DNA of 64,000 bases. Origin: Paraburkholderia panacisoli. Its GTDB lineage: Bacteria; Pseudomonadota; Gammaproteobacteria; Burkholderiales; Burkholderiaceae. The stretch spans positions 1-64,000 of the forward strand of contig NZ_VTUZ01000034.1 of assembly GCF_008369935.1 (NCBI RefSeq). Direction: 5' to 3'. The notes beneath the pieces are model-generated. The model was not told the origin of the DNA. It made no database searches and saw only the letters and a list, made by a program, of their open reading frames with translations. Numbering within the stretch: the stretch's first letter is position 1; each line of letters starts with the position of its first letter. The position numbers and the translations under genes are program-made. Positions 35,210 through 44,840 of this stretch are shown one piece after another.

Positions 35210-36561
35210 TTCATCACCTCCTGCTGAAACTGGCGCGTGCGTTGCTGCACCTCTTCCCACGTATCCGAAATCAGCAGGTCCGCCCAGCGCCGGTACATGC
35301 CGCGCGCCGCGGTCTCGGAGAAGATGTAGTTGGTGATGCCGGGAATACCGTCGTCGCGTATGCGCTCGTTGTTCAGCCCCATCTCCACGCACAGCGCGGT
35401 TTTGCGCGCGCGCTGGCCGCGCAGCACCTTCTGGATTTCCACCCAGTTCTCGGAGTCGTCCTGTTCGAGAAAGCCGGCTGGCCCGAACGCGCGAGTCGCG
35501 CTTCGTTCGAACGCCGCCTTCACTTCGTCCGATGCGTCCTTGTCCGCGATACAGAACGCCCACACCTCGACCTGGTTCGGCCCGCGCGGATGCCATACCC
35601 GCAGTGTCGCGGTACCGTTCAGCCAGGACAGCGTCGGAAACATGTTGTTGTGCCCCGCGAGACGCAGCGCGCGCACCTTGCCCAGACGCTGCTCGACTTC
35701 CGCATAGGTGTCGCGGAAGTATTGCGACACCTCGCCGTCGACCCAGACGTTCGCGTCGGGCTGCTCGGTGAAGAAGAAGCCGCTACCGTGTCCGTCCTGA
35801 CCGTACTGGAGCGCATCTTTTGCGGTCTCCCACACCGGCCGCGCGGTCTGGCCGGCGCCGAGCGCCTTGCCTGCGTTATCGCCCTGCGCGCCCAGCACCT
35901 GGACTGCCGACGCATGCGAAAACAGCGCGTGATACTGGTCGCCGGCGAACTGCTCGGCGGGAAACTTCCAGTTGCAATCGATCACCCACTTGTGCACGCC
36001 ACCGATGATCTCCGTGCCGCCCTCGCGGCGATCGAGCACGCCGTCCAGGTACCACGCGATATCGCCCATGTACTCTTCGAGGCTCGGCGCGGTGGTGTCC
36101 CAGTTGCCGAATATCAGCCCCTTGTAGATGGCTACGCGAGAGACTTCCTGGAGCCCGAATTTTTCCTTGCACAGACCGTGTGGATACGCGCGCGGCTCGA
36201 GCGGCACCTCGACCAGCGCACCGTCCACGCCATACGACCAGCCGTGATACGGGCACGTGAAGGCGCGCGTGTTGCCGGAGTCCGCGAAGCTGACCCGCAT
36301 CGAACGATGGCGGCATTGATTGAGGAACGCCTTGATCGAGCCGTCCTTCTGCCGCACGACGACGATCGGGTCTTCACCCATGTACGTGTTGAAGAAGTCG
36401 CCGGCTTTCGGAATCTGGCTGACGTGCGCGAGAAACAGCCAGCAGCGGCCAAACACGCGCTCCAGTTCGAGTTCGTAGATGGCGGGGTCGGTATAGATCG
36501 ACGGGCTGATGCGGCCGTTCTGCGCATCGACCAGAGCGTCGACATCCACTTTTGCGGTCAT
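35206..36561 (-). CDS. hcaE: 3-Phenylpropionate/cinnamate dioxygenase alpha subunit
   Basis: The 451-residue catalytic subunit adds both oxygen atoms to the 2,3 positions of 3-phenylpropionate or cinnamate. Rieske ligands are Cys83/His85 (NQCRHRSMRV) and Cys103/His106 (FTCPYHGWSY). The mononuclear iron site is in FAGDQYHALFSH (Asp208 bridge, His211, His216). Long stretches such as GHNNMFPTLSWLNGTATLR and GFLEQDDSENW match E. coli HcaE as I know it, far better than biphenyl or benzoate oxygenases. I start at ATG 36561, with GGAGGAG about nine bases upstream; the ATG at 36570 is too close to that site. First gene of hcaEFCBD, divergent from hcaR. Confidence 0.94.
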   Translation of the reverse strand: MTAKVDVDALVDAQNGRISPSIYTDPAIYELELERVFGRCWLFLAHVSQIPKAGDFFNTYMGEDPIVVVRQKDGSIKAFLNQCRHRSMRVSFADSGNTRAFTCPYHGWSYGVDGALVEVPLEPRAYPHGLCKEKFGLQEVSRVAIYKGLIFGNWDTTAPSLEEYMGDIAWYLDGVLDRREGGTEIIGGVHKWVIDCNWKFPAEQFAGDQYHALFSHASAVQVLGAQGDNAGKALGAGQTARPVWETAKDALQYGQDGHGSGFFFTEQPDANVWVDGEVSQYFRDTYAEVEQRLGKVRALRLAGHNNMFPTLSWLNGTATLRVWHPRGPNQVEVWAFCIADKDASDEVKAAFERSATRAFGPAGFLEQDDSENWVEIQKVLRGQRARKTALCVEMGLNNERIRDDGIPGITNYIFSETAARGMYRRWADLLISDTWEEVQQRTRQFQQEVMK

Positions 36562-36687
36562 TTGTCTCATCTCCTCCAGAAGATCCGCCTCACGTAGAGG
36601 CGGCGGAGCAAATGATCACAGCCGCGAATCAGTCTGTACAATATTTAGTTTGTCTCATGCAAGTCGTTCGAACGATTATTCCCCGGC

Positions 36688-37575
36688 ATGGAACTCCGAC
36701 ATCTGCGTTACTTCATCACGGTGGCCGACGAGTTGAATTTCACCCGTGCCGCCGCGCTGCTTCATACAGCGCAACCTTCGCTTAGCCAGCAGATCCGCGA
36801 TCTCGAGAACGAAGTCGGCGTGCAATTGCTCGAGCGGTCGAACCGCAAGGTGGCTTTGACGGAAGCCGGCAAGGTATTTCTCGCCGAGGCGCGCGTGACG
36901 CTCGCGCAAGCCGACCGCGCGGTCGCGCGAGCGCGCCATGTCGCCCAGCAGCAGAACGAGACGGTGACGATAGGCTTCGTGCCCGCTGCAGAAGTTAGAG
37001 TATTTCCCACCATACTGCCGCGCCTGCGCATGCACTTCCCGGACGTGCGCGTCGAATTGCGCAGCCTGCCGACGATGACGCAGGAAGACGCGCTGCTCGC
37101 GAACGATATCGATGTCGCGTTCATGCGCGCGCCCGTGCATTCCGCGGAACTGGTCAGCGAGGTGGTCTTGACGGAGCCGTTGATCGCGCTGCTTCCGGCA
37201 ACACATCCGCTCGCGCAGCTGGAACGCATTCCTCTACAGGCGCTCGACGGCGAAGCGTATATCAGTAGCGACCCGCAGTTTTCCGGGAAACTCTATGACG
37301 TGGTCGAGGACTACTACGCGAAGCACGGCTTGCGGCGCAACGTCGTGCAGGTTGCGTCGAATATTCTTCTCAATCTGAATCTGGTGGGCATGGGCCTCGG
37401 CTTTGCATTGTTGCCCGAGTATGTCGCCGCGCTGGCGGGCGAGTCGATCCGCTGCCGGCCGCTGGATGGCGATCCGCCGCGTATCGATCTTCTGATGGTA
37501 TGGCGCGCCGATAACCATTCGCCCGCGCTAGCCAAGCTGCTTGAACTGGTGCGCGGGGTTGCCGGGCGCGGGTAA
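36688..37575 (+). CDS. hcaR: LysR-family activator of the hca operon
   Basis: A 295-residue LysR regulator: winged helix-turn-helix at 1-60 (ADELNFTRAAALLHTAQPSL, QQIRDLENEVGVQLLERSNR), linker helix, then a two-lobed effector domain (TIGFVPAAEVRVFPTILPRL, VASNILLNLNLVGMGLGFAL). The block VQVASNILLNLNLVGMGLG matches E. coli HcaR. It should activate hcaE in response to phenylpropionate or cinnamate and bind in the 126-base divergent region. Ribosome site is weak. Confidence 0.9.
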   Translation: MELRHLRYFITVADELNFTRAAALLHTAQPSLSQQIRDLENEVGVQLLERSNRKVALTEAGKVFLAEARVTLAQADRAVARARHVAQQQNETVTIGFVPAAEVRVFPTILPRLRMHFPDVRVELRSLPTMTQEDALLANDIDVAFMRAPVHSAELVSEVVLTEPLIALLPATHPLAQLERIPLQALDGEAYISSDPQFSGKLYDVVEDYYAKHGLRRNVVQVASNILLNLNLVGMGLGFALLPEYVAALAGESIRCRPLDGDPPRIDLLMVWRADNHSPALAKLLELVRGVAGRG

Positions 37576-37635
37576 CGGAAAGAACGCCGGACCTTGCGTA
37601 CGTTGCTTGCTTCGCGGATACGGCGCGCGGTTCGC

Positions 37636-39069
37636 TCAGATCACGATGGTGCCGGTTATCAGACCGACGAGCGCGGCAAGGGCGCCGCACACCGCCACCG
37701 CAAAGATGATCCACTCGGCGCGGACAAAGACCGGCAAGCCGCGCTCGCGTCTGGCGAGGATGAACAGCACGGTGCCCGGCGCATAGAGCAGCGCCGACAT
37801 CATCAGGAATTTGGCGCCGCCCGCGAATAGCAGGAACGCTGTATAGAGCGTCGCGAATGCCGCGATGAAGTAGTCGCGGCGCAATGCATTGCGCTGCGCC
37901 CCCCCCTCTTCGATGTCATGACGTGCCGCCTTGATGCCGTAGGCGGCGACAAGAAAATACGGAATCAGCGCCATCGAACTGGTCAGGTTGAGCATCAGCG
38001 CAAACGCGTCATTCGACCAATACGTGCTGATCACGAATAGCTGCACCACGCTGCTGGTCAGCCAGATCGCGGCGACTGCCAGCTTGCGCTCGTTTTGCTG
38101 GGCGAATATGCGCGGCATCGTGCCGGTGCGCGCGGCGGCGAACAGAACTTCGGCACAAATGAGCGACCACGCGAGGTACGCACCGAGGATCGAAACGATC
38201 AACCCCGCGCCGATGAATACCGAGCCCAACGGCCCAAGCAAAGCGCCGAGCACGGCCGCCATCGACGGCTGGCGCATCACCGCGATATCCGCGCGCGGCA
38301 ACGCCGCGTAGGGCAGCAGCGTCACCAGAACCAGCAGACACAACACGGCGACGAATCCGGAGAGTGTGGCGGCGCCCACATCAGAGCGCCGCTTTGCATA
38401 GCGCGAATAGACGCTCGCGCCCTCGATGCCGACGAACACGAACACGGTGACCAGCATCGTGGACCGCACCTGCGAAAACAGGCCCGCATACAGCGCATCG
38501 CTGCCTTCCCACACGTTTGCGCGCAACATGTCGGCGCGAAACAGCACGATCAGGATGCCGATGAACAGCACGATCGGAATGACCTTGGCCACCGTGACGA
38601 TGGTGTTGATCATCGTGGCTTGCTGCACGCCTCGCAGCATCACGAAATGAAACAGCCAGATGCCGACTGACGACACAGCGATCGCCGTCAGCGTATTGCC
38701 GTTGCCGAACGCCGGAATGAATGCGCCGAGCGTCGACTTGATCAGCACCCAGTAAGAGACGTTGCCGAAACAGCCCGCCATCCAGTAGCCGAACGCGGAG
38801 AGAAAGCCCGCATAGTCGCCGAAGCCCGCTCTCGCATACGCGAACACGCCCGCGTCGAGTTCAGGGCGCCGTTCGGCCAGCGCCTGGAAAACACGCGCCA
38901 ATGCATACATGCCGATACCGGCCACACACCACGCGATGATCGCGCCGAGCGGCCCCGTCGCTCGCGCGAAGTTACGCGGCAGCGAGAAGATGCCCGCGCC
39001 CACCATTGATCCGACGACCATCGCGGTCAACGCGGGCAGCGACAGTTTTGTCTCGACCTGGGACGCCAT
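37636..39069 (-). CDS. APC-family basic amino acid antiporter (ArcD-like)
   Basis: A 477-residue inner-membrane protein with about 12-13 hydrophobic segments. The first helix motif VVGSMVGAGIFSLPRNFA is the APC substrate-binding GSxxGxGIF signature, followed by DAGVFAYARAGFGDYAGFLS and FVFVGIEGASVYSRYAKRRS. The pattern is that of arginine/ornithine and lysine antiporters of the basic amino acid/polyamine group. No arginine deiminase genes are adjacent, so the substrate is inferred only from family. It is convergent with hcaR. Confidence 0.85.
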   Translation of the reverse strand: MASQVETKLSLPALTAMVVGSMVGAGIFSLPRNFARATGPLGAIIAWCVAGIGMYALARVFQALAERRPELDAGVFAYARAGFGDYAGFLSAFGYWMAGCFGNVSYWVLIKSTLGAFIPAFGNGNTLTAIAVSSVGIWLFHFVMLRGVQQATMINTIVTVAKVIPIVLFIGILIVLFRADMLRANVWEGSDALYAGLFSQVRSTMLVTVFVFVGIEGASVYSRYAKRRSDVGAATLSGFVAVLCLLVLVTLLPYAALPRADIAVMRQPSMAAVLGALLGPLGSVFIGAGLIVSILGAYLAWSLICAEVLFAAARTGTMPRIFAQQNERKLAVAAIWLTSSVVQLFVISTYWSNDAFALMLNLTSSMALIPYFLVAAYGIKAARHDIEEGGAQRNALRRDYFIAAFATLYTAFLLFAGGAKFLMMSALLYAPGTVLFILARRERGLPVFVRAEWIIFAVAVCGALAALVGLITGTIVI

Positions 39070-39187
39070 TGCTCACCATTCAGAAAGGAGAGTTCTTCCG
39101 GTAAGAGACGAATGCGAAAGAGCACCGCGACTTGCCGCCGCGCTGGGCGATGGCGCGCCGCGCACGCGGCACGCTCCGATTCGCCCG

Positions 39188-40681
39188 TTACTGCGAAACC
39201 GGTGCGCCCGCCGTTGCGGGTCCCGCGGGAGGCTGCCGTGTACTCGCCGTCGGCTGGCCCGCCGTCCAACCGCCGCCCATTGCCCTGAACAGAGCAAACT
39301 GGGCTTGCAACTCGCCCACCTGCTCGCGCACTTGCGACGACTGGCTTTCGAGCAGCGACACACGCACCTGGTCGATATCCAGGCGACCCGTATCACCCAC
39401 TTCGAAGCGACGCTGCACCTGAGTCAACTGGGTGCCCCGCTGTGTGACTTCCTCGTTGCGCGCGGCAAAGAGTTCGTCCTGCCGGTTCAAGCGTGCGAGC
39501 GCGCGCTCCACGTCGTACAGTGCGCCCAGTGCCGTCTTTTCATAATTGAGCATGGCCTGCTGCGCCTGGGCATCCATCGACTCCACCTGCGCGCGCCGGG
39601 CACCGAAATCAATCAGCGGCATCGCCATCGCTGCGCCGAACAGCCAGAAGGTGCTGGGGCCAAGACTCTGGCCGGCCAGTTCCCAGCCATTGCGCGCGAG
39701 CAGCCCGCTCAGCGAGATGGTCGGCCAATAGTTGAGGCGTGCGACATCCGTCTGCTTGACCGCGGCATTCACACGAGCCTGCGCCGCAATCAGATCGGGC
39801 CGCCGCATCAGCAGATCGACAGGCTGGCCTGGCGCGATCATGCCAAGTGCGGGCATCAGCGTATCGCTCTCGTCGAGGATTCCCGCGAAATCTTCCGGTT
39901 GCACGCCGCAAAGATTCTGCAAGTTCAGGCGAGCCTGGGCGATACCGTTCTGAACTTCCACCAGACGTGCGTCGACCTGTGCAAGGCCGGCGCGAGCCGC
40001 CTGAACGTCGGTGCTGAGCACCACCCCGGCCGTAAAACTTTTCTCAGCGATGCTGACGAAATCGGTGGCGATCGAATGGCTCTGTTGAAGCAGCGTGCGC
40101 TGGCGCAGCAGTCCGCGATAAGTCACGTAAAGATCGGCGACGCTCGACACCACGCTCAGGCGCACCGCTTCGGCGTCGCCGGCGGCCGCGCGCGCCTGTT
40201 CGCGCGTCGCCGAGAGGCGCGCGCGTCCCTGCCCGAACAGGTCGATTTCCCATTGGGCCTGTAGCCCGACTCGCCAGAAATTCGCGTCGGTGTTCTGGAT
40301 ACCCAGCACTTCCTGGAATTCGAGCTGTGTCTCACCGCCGCGGTATTTGGCGCCGCTGACTGAGGCGCCAATGGACGGAAGCAGCTGCGAGCGAGCCGCC
40401 CGAATTCCGGCTTGCGCCTGATCGACGCGGGCATACGCAATGGAGATATCGAAGTTGTGCGCGAGCGCAAGCTCCACCAGACGCGTCAGCGTGGGGTCGT
40501 TGTATTGGGTCCACCACGTCGCCAGTTCTTGCGGGGACATGGGTGCCGCCGCCGCGCTCTGCGTCTCCGAGTACTGCGCGGGGAGCGTGGCCGGCTTATC
40601 GAGTTGCAACGAGCCCGTGCATCCCGCCTCCAGTAGCAGGGCCGCGACCGCAAGAACGTAGTAGTGCCGCGCGCGCATCAT
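39188..40681 (-). CDS. RND efflux outer-membrane channel lipoprotein (NodT/OprM family)
   Basis: A 497-residue TolC-like exit duct. The signal peptide ends in LLLEAGCTGS, with the acylated Cys at about residue 20-21. Two OEP repeats follow (WWTQYNDPTLTRLVELALAH, YARVDQAQAGIRAARSQLLP; DLLMRRPDLIAAQARVNAAV, RLNYWPTISLSGLLARNGWE) and the coiled coil (RYEVG-like QVQRRFEVGDTGRLDIDQVR). The tail is Pro/Ala-rich. The ATG at 40681 overlaps the pump stop as ATGA. Third gene of an adaptor-pump-channel operon. Confidence 0.93.
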   Translation of the reverse strand: MMRARHYYVLAVAALLLEAGCTGSLQLDKPATLPAQYSETQSAAAAPMSPQELATWWTQYNDPTLTRLVELALAHNFDISIAYARVDQAQAGIRAARSQLLPSIGASVSGAKYRGGETQLEFQEVLGIQNTDANFWRVGLQAQWEIDLFGQGRARLSATREQARAAAGDAEAVRLSVVSSVADLYVTYRGLLRQRTLLQQSHSIATDFVSIAEKSFTAGVVLSTDVQAARAGLAQVDARLVEVQNGIAQARLNLQNLCGVQPEDFAGILDESDTLMPALGMIAPGQPVDLLMRRPDLIAAQARVNAAVKQTDVARLNYWPTISLSGLLARNGWELAGQSLGPSTFWLFGAAMAMPLIDFGARRAQVESMDAQAQQAMLNYEKTALGALYDVERALARLNRQDELFAARNEEVTQRGTQLTQVQRRFEVGDTGRLDIDQVRVSLLESQSSQVREQVGELQAQFALFRAMGGGWTAGQPTASTRQPPAGPATAGAPVSQ

Positions 40682-43600
40682 GTCGCGTCCGGGCGTTGAC
40701 CCGGCTCCCATTCCGTTTCCTTGATCGAAAACAGCAGCGCGTACAGTGCGGGCACGGCGACCATCGTAAGGATGGTGGCAAAGGCCAGGCCCGACATGAT
40801 CGTGATCGCCATGTCCTTGAAGAACGGGTCCCACAGCAAAGGCACCATGCCGAGCGCCGTCGTCCCTGCCGAGAGCGCCACCGGCCGCAGCCGGCTCATC
40901 GAACCCAGCGTCACCGCCTGCATGCGAGGCACACCGCCGGCGATCTGCTCGTCGATCTCCTGCACCAGCACGACGCCGTTCTTGATGAGCATGCCGATCA
41001 GGCTAAGCAGCCCCAGCAAGGCCATGAAGCCGAACGCGCCGCGGAACAGCAACAGACCGAGGGTCACGCCGCAGATCGACATCGGCACCACGAGCAAAAC
41101 GACGAGCGCGGGTTTGAGCCGCCCGAACATCATCAGAACCAGTAGCGCCATGCCGACGAAACCCAGCGGCAGCTGCCGGAACAGGCTTTCCTGCGCACGG
41201 GTCGACGATTCATGCTCACCGCCCCATTCGAAGCGATAACCGGAAGGCAGCTTGATGTTCTCGACCCCGGATCGTATGCGCCGGAACGCGTCGACACTGT
41301 TCTGGCCGTAGATCGGATTGGCGGAGACCGTCAGCGTACGGATGCGGTCTTCCCGCGCGATCGCGCCTTCCTCGGTGGCGATCTCGAAGCCATCGACCAC
41401 GTCTCCCAGCGGCACATAGCGGCGCAAACCCGCGCTGAACACCTGCATGTCCTGCAGACCGGCAACGCCTTGCGCGAAATCGGGCGAGCGCAGCACGATC
41501 GGCAGCAACTGGTCGTTCTCGCGATAGATGCCGGCGGTCAGCCCTTCAGTCGCGTAGGCCAGCATGTCGCTGACCTGCCGCCGCGTAACGCCTGCCGAGC
41601 GCGCACGCGACTCGTCAAAGCGCGGCCGCACGACGCTGATCGGATTCTCCCAGTCGTCACGGATCGCGATGATGCGGCCATCGGCCTTCAGCACGTCCTT
41701 CGCCTCTTGCGACAAGCGGCGCAGCACCGCCGGGTCCGGACCGGAAAAACGCGCCTGAATCGCAGCGCCGCCGCCTGGACCGAAGTTCGGACGCGTGATG
41801 GTCCAGTGCTGTTCAGGGAAGCGCTTCTTCAGGTCCGCCTCGATCTCGGGGATCATGTCGTCGATGAGATTCGAGTCCGTCACGCCGACGATGAACTGCG
41901 CATACGACGTATCCCGCGTCTCCGGATCGTACACAAGGAAAAAACGCGTGGCCCCACCGCCTATATAGGTGCCGACCTGGGTGACGTCTTTATGCTTCAG
42001 CAGAATCTTTTCCACCTGCTGACTCTTCTCGGTCACCGCGCGAATATCCGCGCCGCGTTGCAAACGCATGTCGACATAGAAGATCGGCGTGGTCGACGCC
42101 GGGAAGAAGCTCTGCTCAACGAAACGAAACGCCCATCCCGCCAGCACGGTCAGCACGACGAGCACGACGATCACGCCCACTCGCCGTCTCGTGACCCATG
42201 AAAGCAGGCCGCCATAACGCTGGTACATCTTCCCCTTGAACGGGTCTTCCTGCGGGCCGCTTGCGGGCTTGAAAAGATAGGTGCCAAAGAGCGGCGTCAG
42301 GCCGATCGCGATCACCCAGCTAAACAGCAGCGAAATCGCCGCCACCGCGAACAGCGATGCGCAGAACTCGCCGACCGCATCCGGCGACAGGCCGATGCCC
42401 GAGAAAGCGAGAATCCCCACCACCGTGGACGCGAGCAGGATCCATTGGCTCTGCTTGAGCACCTCGGTTGCGGCATCGAGATGCGACATGCCTCGCTGCA
42501 CGCGGACCAGCATGCCTTCGCAAACCACGATGGTGTTGTCGGTCAACATGCCCATCACGATGATCAGCGCACCGAGTGAGATGCGCTGCAACTCGATGCC
42601 CGCGGCGTACATCACTGCAAGCGTGCCGAGAATCGACAGGAACAGTTCCACACCGAGGATCACGCCTGCGCGCCAGCCGAGCCCGATTCCCAGCGCCACG
42701 CCGACAATCGCCACGGACAGCAGCACGTCGAAAATGAAGCCACGCACGCTTTCATCGACCACCTGAGGTTGATCGTAAAGCGAGTTCAGCTTCATGCCGA
42801 TCGGACGATCGCGCTCCAGTTCGACCATCTTCGCCTTGATCTCCTCGCCGACTCTCACCACATTGACGTTTGCGCGCGCGCTGATGCCGATGGTCACGGC
42901 CGGTTGACCGTTGTAGTGAATCACGTGCGTGGGGATGGCCGCATAGCCGTGGCTCACGCGCGCGATGTCGCCGAGCAGCAGCGGCCCCGGCGCATTGCCG
43001 ACCGGCAGCGAACGAATCGCCTGCAATGAATCGAGCGAACCGGTCGGCGCGATGCGCAGCGACAGATCGCCCACGCGCTCGCGGCCCGCAGGACGGATCT
43101 CGTTCTGCACGAACAGCGTTTGCGCGAGATCGTCGGTGGAAAGATTGTTGGAGATCAGTTGCGCCTGGTCGACTTCGACGGCGATCTGCTCCTGCTGCTC
43201 GCCGGCAATCACGATGTCGGACACATCGTCGAGCGTCAGCAACTGCTTACGCAACTCCCGCGCATACGCATACAGTTGCGCCTGGGTATAGCCTTCGCCG
43301 GTCAGCGCGTAGAACATCCCGTAGACGTCGCCGAAACGGTCCAGCACGATCGTCGGCGCGGCGCCGGGCGGCAGCCTGATTTGCGCGTCGGCGGCCGACT
43401 TGCGCAACTCGTCCCATACCTGAGGCAGTTGCGCCGACGTATAGGCGTCGCGAATCTGCACACGGATTTCCGAATAGCCCGGCAACGAGCGCGATTGCAG
43501 TGACTCGACCTGCGGCATCTGCTGGATCGTGCTCTCCATCCGGTCGGTGACTTCCTGCTCCACCTCGCGTGCGCTCGCACCCGGATACAGCGTCACGACG

Positions 43601-43737
43601 ACCGCGGTCTTGATCGTGAACTTCGGGTCCTCCAGCCGGCCAATGTTGACATACGCGATCAGGCCACCCACCAGCGAAATGACGGTGATGACCCACGCAA
43701 TGAGCGGCTTCTCGATCAGGGGGCGCGCGAGATTCAT
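40678..43737 (-). CDS. RND efflux transporter, inner-membrane pump
   Basis: A 1019-residue proton-driven pump with two repeats of six membrane helices and two large periplasmic loops. In helix 4 the motif is MGMLTDNTIVVCEGM, so the second of the paired Asp residues seen in AcrB is Asn here, while helix 10 keeps IGMLIKNGVVLVQEID with the Lys. This points to the TriC/VexK-like branch rather than AcrB itself. The loop start FTIKTAVVVTLYPGASAREV is typical of that branch. Substrates cannot be predicted. It overlaps the adaptor and channel genes by four bases each. Confidence 0.93.
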   Translation of the reverse strand: MNLARPLIEKPLIAWVITVISLVGGLIAYVNIGRLEDPKFTIKTAVVVTLYPGASAREVEQEVTDRMESTIQQMPQVESLQSRSLPGYSEIRVQIRDAYTSAQLPQVWDELRKSAADAQIRLPPGAAPTIVLDRFGDVYGMFYALTGEGYTQAQLYAYARELRKQLLTLDDVSDIVIAGEQQEQIAVEVDQAQLISNNLSTDDLAQTLFVQNEIRPAGRERVGDLSLRIAPTGSLDSLQAIRSLPVGNAPGPLLLGDIARVSHGYAAIPTHVIHYNGQPAVTIGISARANVNVVRVGEEIKAKMVELERDRPIGMKLNSLYDQPQVVDESVRGFIFDVLLSVAIVGVALGIGLGWRAGVILGVELFLSILGTLAVMYAAGIELQRISLGALIIVMGMLTDNTIVVCEGMLVRVQRGMSHLDAATEVLKQSQWILLASTVVGILAFSGIGLSPDAVGEFCASLFAVAAISLLFSWVIAIGLTPLFGTYLFKPASGPQEDPFKGKMYQRYGGLLSWVTRRRVGVIVVLVVLTVLAGWAFRFVEQSFFPASTTPIFYVDMRLQRGADIRAVTEKSQQVEKILLKHKDVTQVGTYIGGGATRFFLVYDPETRDTSYAQFIVGVTDSNLIDDMIPEIEADLKKRFPEQHWTITRPNFGPGGGAAIQARFSGPDPAVLRRLSQEAKDVLKADGRIIAIRDDWENPISVVRPRFDESRARSAGVTRRQVSDMLAYATEGLTAGIYRENDQLLPIVLRSPDFAQGVAGLQDMQVFSAGLRRYVPLGDVVDGFEIATEEGAIAREDRIRTLTVSANPIYGQNSVDAFRRIRSGVENIKLPSGYRFEWGGEHESSTRAQESLFRQLPLGFVGMALLVLMMFGRLKPALVVLLVVPMSICGVTLGLLLFRGAFGFMALLGLLSLIGMLIKNGVVLVQEIDEQIAGGVPRMQAVTLGSMSRLRPVALSAGTTALGMVPLLWDPFFKDMAITIMSGLAFATILTMVAVPALYALLFSIKETEWEPGQRPDAT

Positions 43738-44840
43738 TGCGGGGCTTCCATGGGCCGGACCGCCATTCCCTCCTTCATGAACTGCGAGCCGCCTGCCACC
43801 ACGCGGTCGCCGTCCGCCACTGCTCCCGACACCACCGCGTCATCGTTGCGGACTTCGCGGACGTTGACAGGTACAGCGTGCACACGGCCTGACGCGGCGT
43901 CGTAGCGCCACAAACTGCGCTGACCATCCGCGCCGATCGCCACGGCGGCCATCGGTATCGCGAAGTAGTTATTGTCACGCTGCACGACTTGGCGAGCGGT
44001 GTCCGAGATCTGCACGCGCACCGCCATCCCGGGGAACAGCATGGCCGCGGTGGTGCCTTGCACGGAGAACACGAGCCGGTAGCCGCTCGAGGTCGGCGTG
44101 GTCTGCGTGGTCCGTTCGCGGAACAGAAGCGGGAAGCGCGAGTCCGGGCGTTCAGGCAGCCACGCCTCGGCCCTGAGCGTTTTGTCGACCAGCAGCCGCT
44201 CCGCGATGCTTTGCGGAAGATCGACCCCGATATCGACGCGGCCGACGTTTTCAAAATTGAACGCCGGCATGCCCGCCTGCACGACTTGCTGGATCTCCAC
44301 ATTGCGACGCGAGAGCCGGCCGTCGAAGGGCGCGACGAGCCGCGTATTGCGCAGATCGCGGTTCGCCATGTCGCGTTGCGCGCGGGCGGCCTCCGTTGCC
44401 GCCGCCAACTGGTCGTAGCCGGCCTGCGAAAGGATGCCGTCTTTGCGCAGCACACCCTTGCGCTTCAGGTCGTCGCTGAGTTGCTGATATTGGGCGTTGG
44501 CGCGTTGCAGTTGCAGCTTGTACGGTTCTTCATCGATCCGCGCGATCAGTTGCCCGCGTTTCACCGACGCGCCTTCCAGCACCGCGATCTGCACGATCCG
44601 CCCCGCCACTTCGAACGCGAGCGGCGAAATGCTGGTCTGTTCGACACGGCCCGTGAAGATGCGGATGGCGGAGGCATCCGCCGGTGCGACCTTGGTGAGT
44701 TGCACGGCCGGCCTGTCATCGCCGCTCACCGTTTCAGCCCGTCTTTGACAGGCCGTGAGCGAGAGCGCAAGCACACAGCATGTCAATGCGACGCCGGCCC
44801 ATCGAGGGGCACGCAGTGCATCGATTCGGTAAGCAATCAT
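43734..44840 (-). CDS. RND efflux periplasmic adaptor lipoprotein
   Basis: A 368-residue membrane-fusion protein. The signal peptide ends ALSLTACQRR with a lipobox Cys. The lipoyl half-motifs (VAGRIVQIAVLEGASVKRGQ and VAPFDGRLSRRNVEIQQVV) flank a coiled hairpin (QLQRANAQYQQLSDDLKRKG). The beta-barrel and MP domains follow (VVAGGSQFMKEGMAVRPME). ATG 44840 is chosen because it directly starts the signal peptide. First gene of the efflux operon; its stop overlaps the pump start as ATGA. Confidence 0.92.
   Translation of the reverse strand: MIAYRIDALRAPRWAGVALTCCVLALSLTACQRRAETVSGDDRPAVQLTKVAPADASAIRIFTGRVEQTSISPLAFEVAGRIVQIAVLEGASVKRGQLIARIDEEPYKLQLQRANAQYQQLSDDLKRKGVLRKDGILSQAGYDQLAAATEAARAQRDMANRDLRNTRLVAPFDGRLSRRNVEIQQVVQAGMPAFNFENVGRVDIGVDLPQSIAERLLVDKTLRAEAWLPERPDSRFPLLFRERTTQTTPTSSGYRLVFSVQGTTAAMLFPGMAVRVQISDTARQVVQRDNNYFAIPMAAVAIGADGQRSLWRYDAASGRVHAVPVNVREVRNDDAVVSGAVADGDRVVAGGSQFMKEGMAVRPMEAPQ

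Noticed and set aside
35242..36597. 451-codon plus-strand open frame
   Set aside because: Antisense to hcaE; no recognisable domain.
38909..40264. 451-codon plus-strand open frame
   Set aside because: Antisense to the outer-membrane channel gene.
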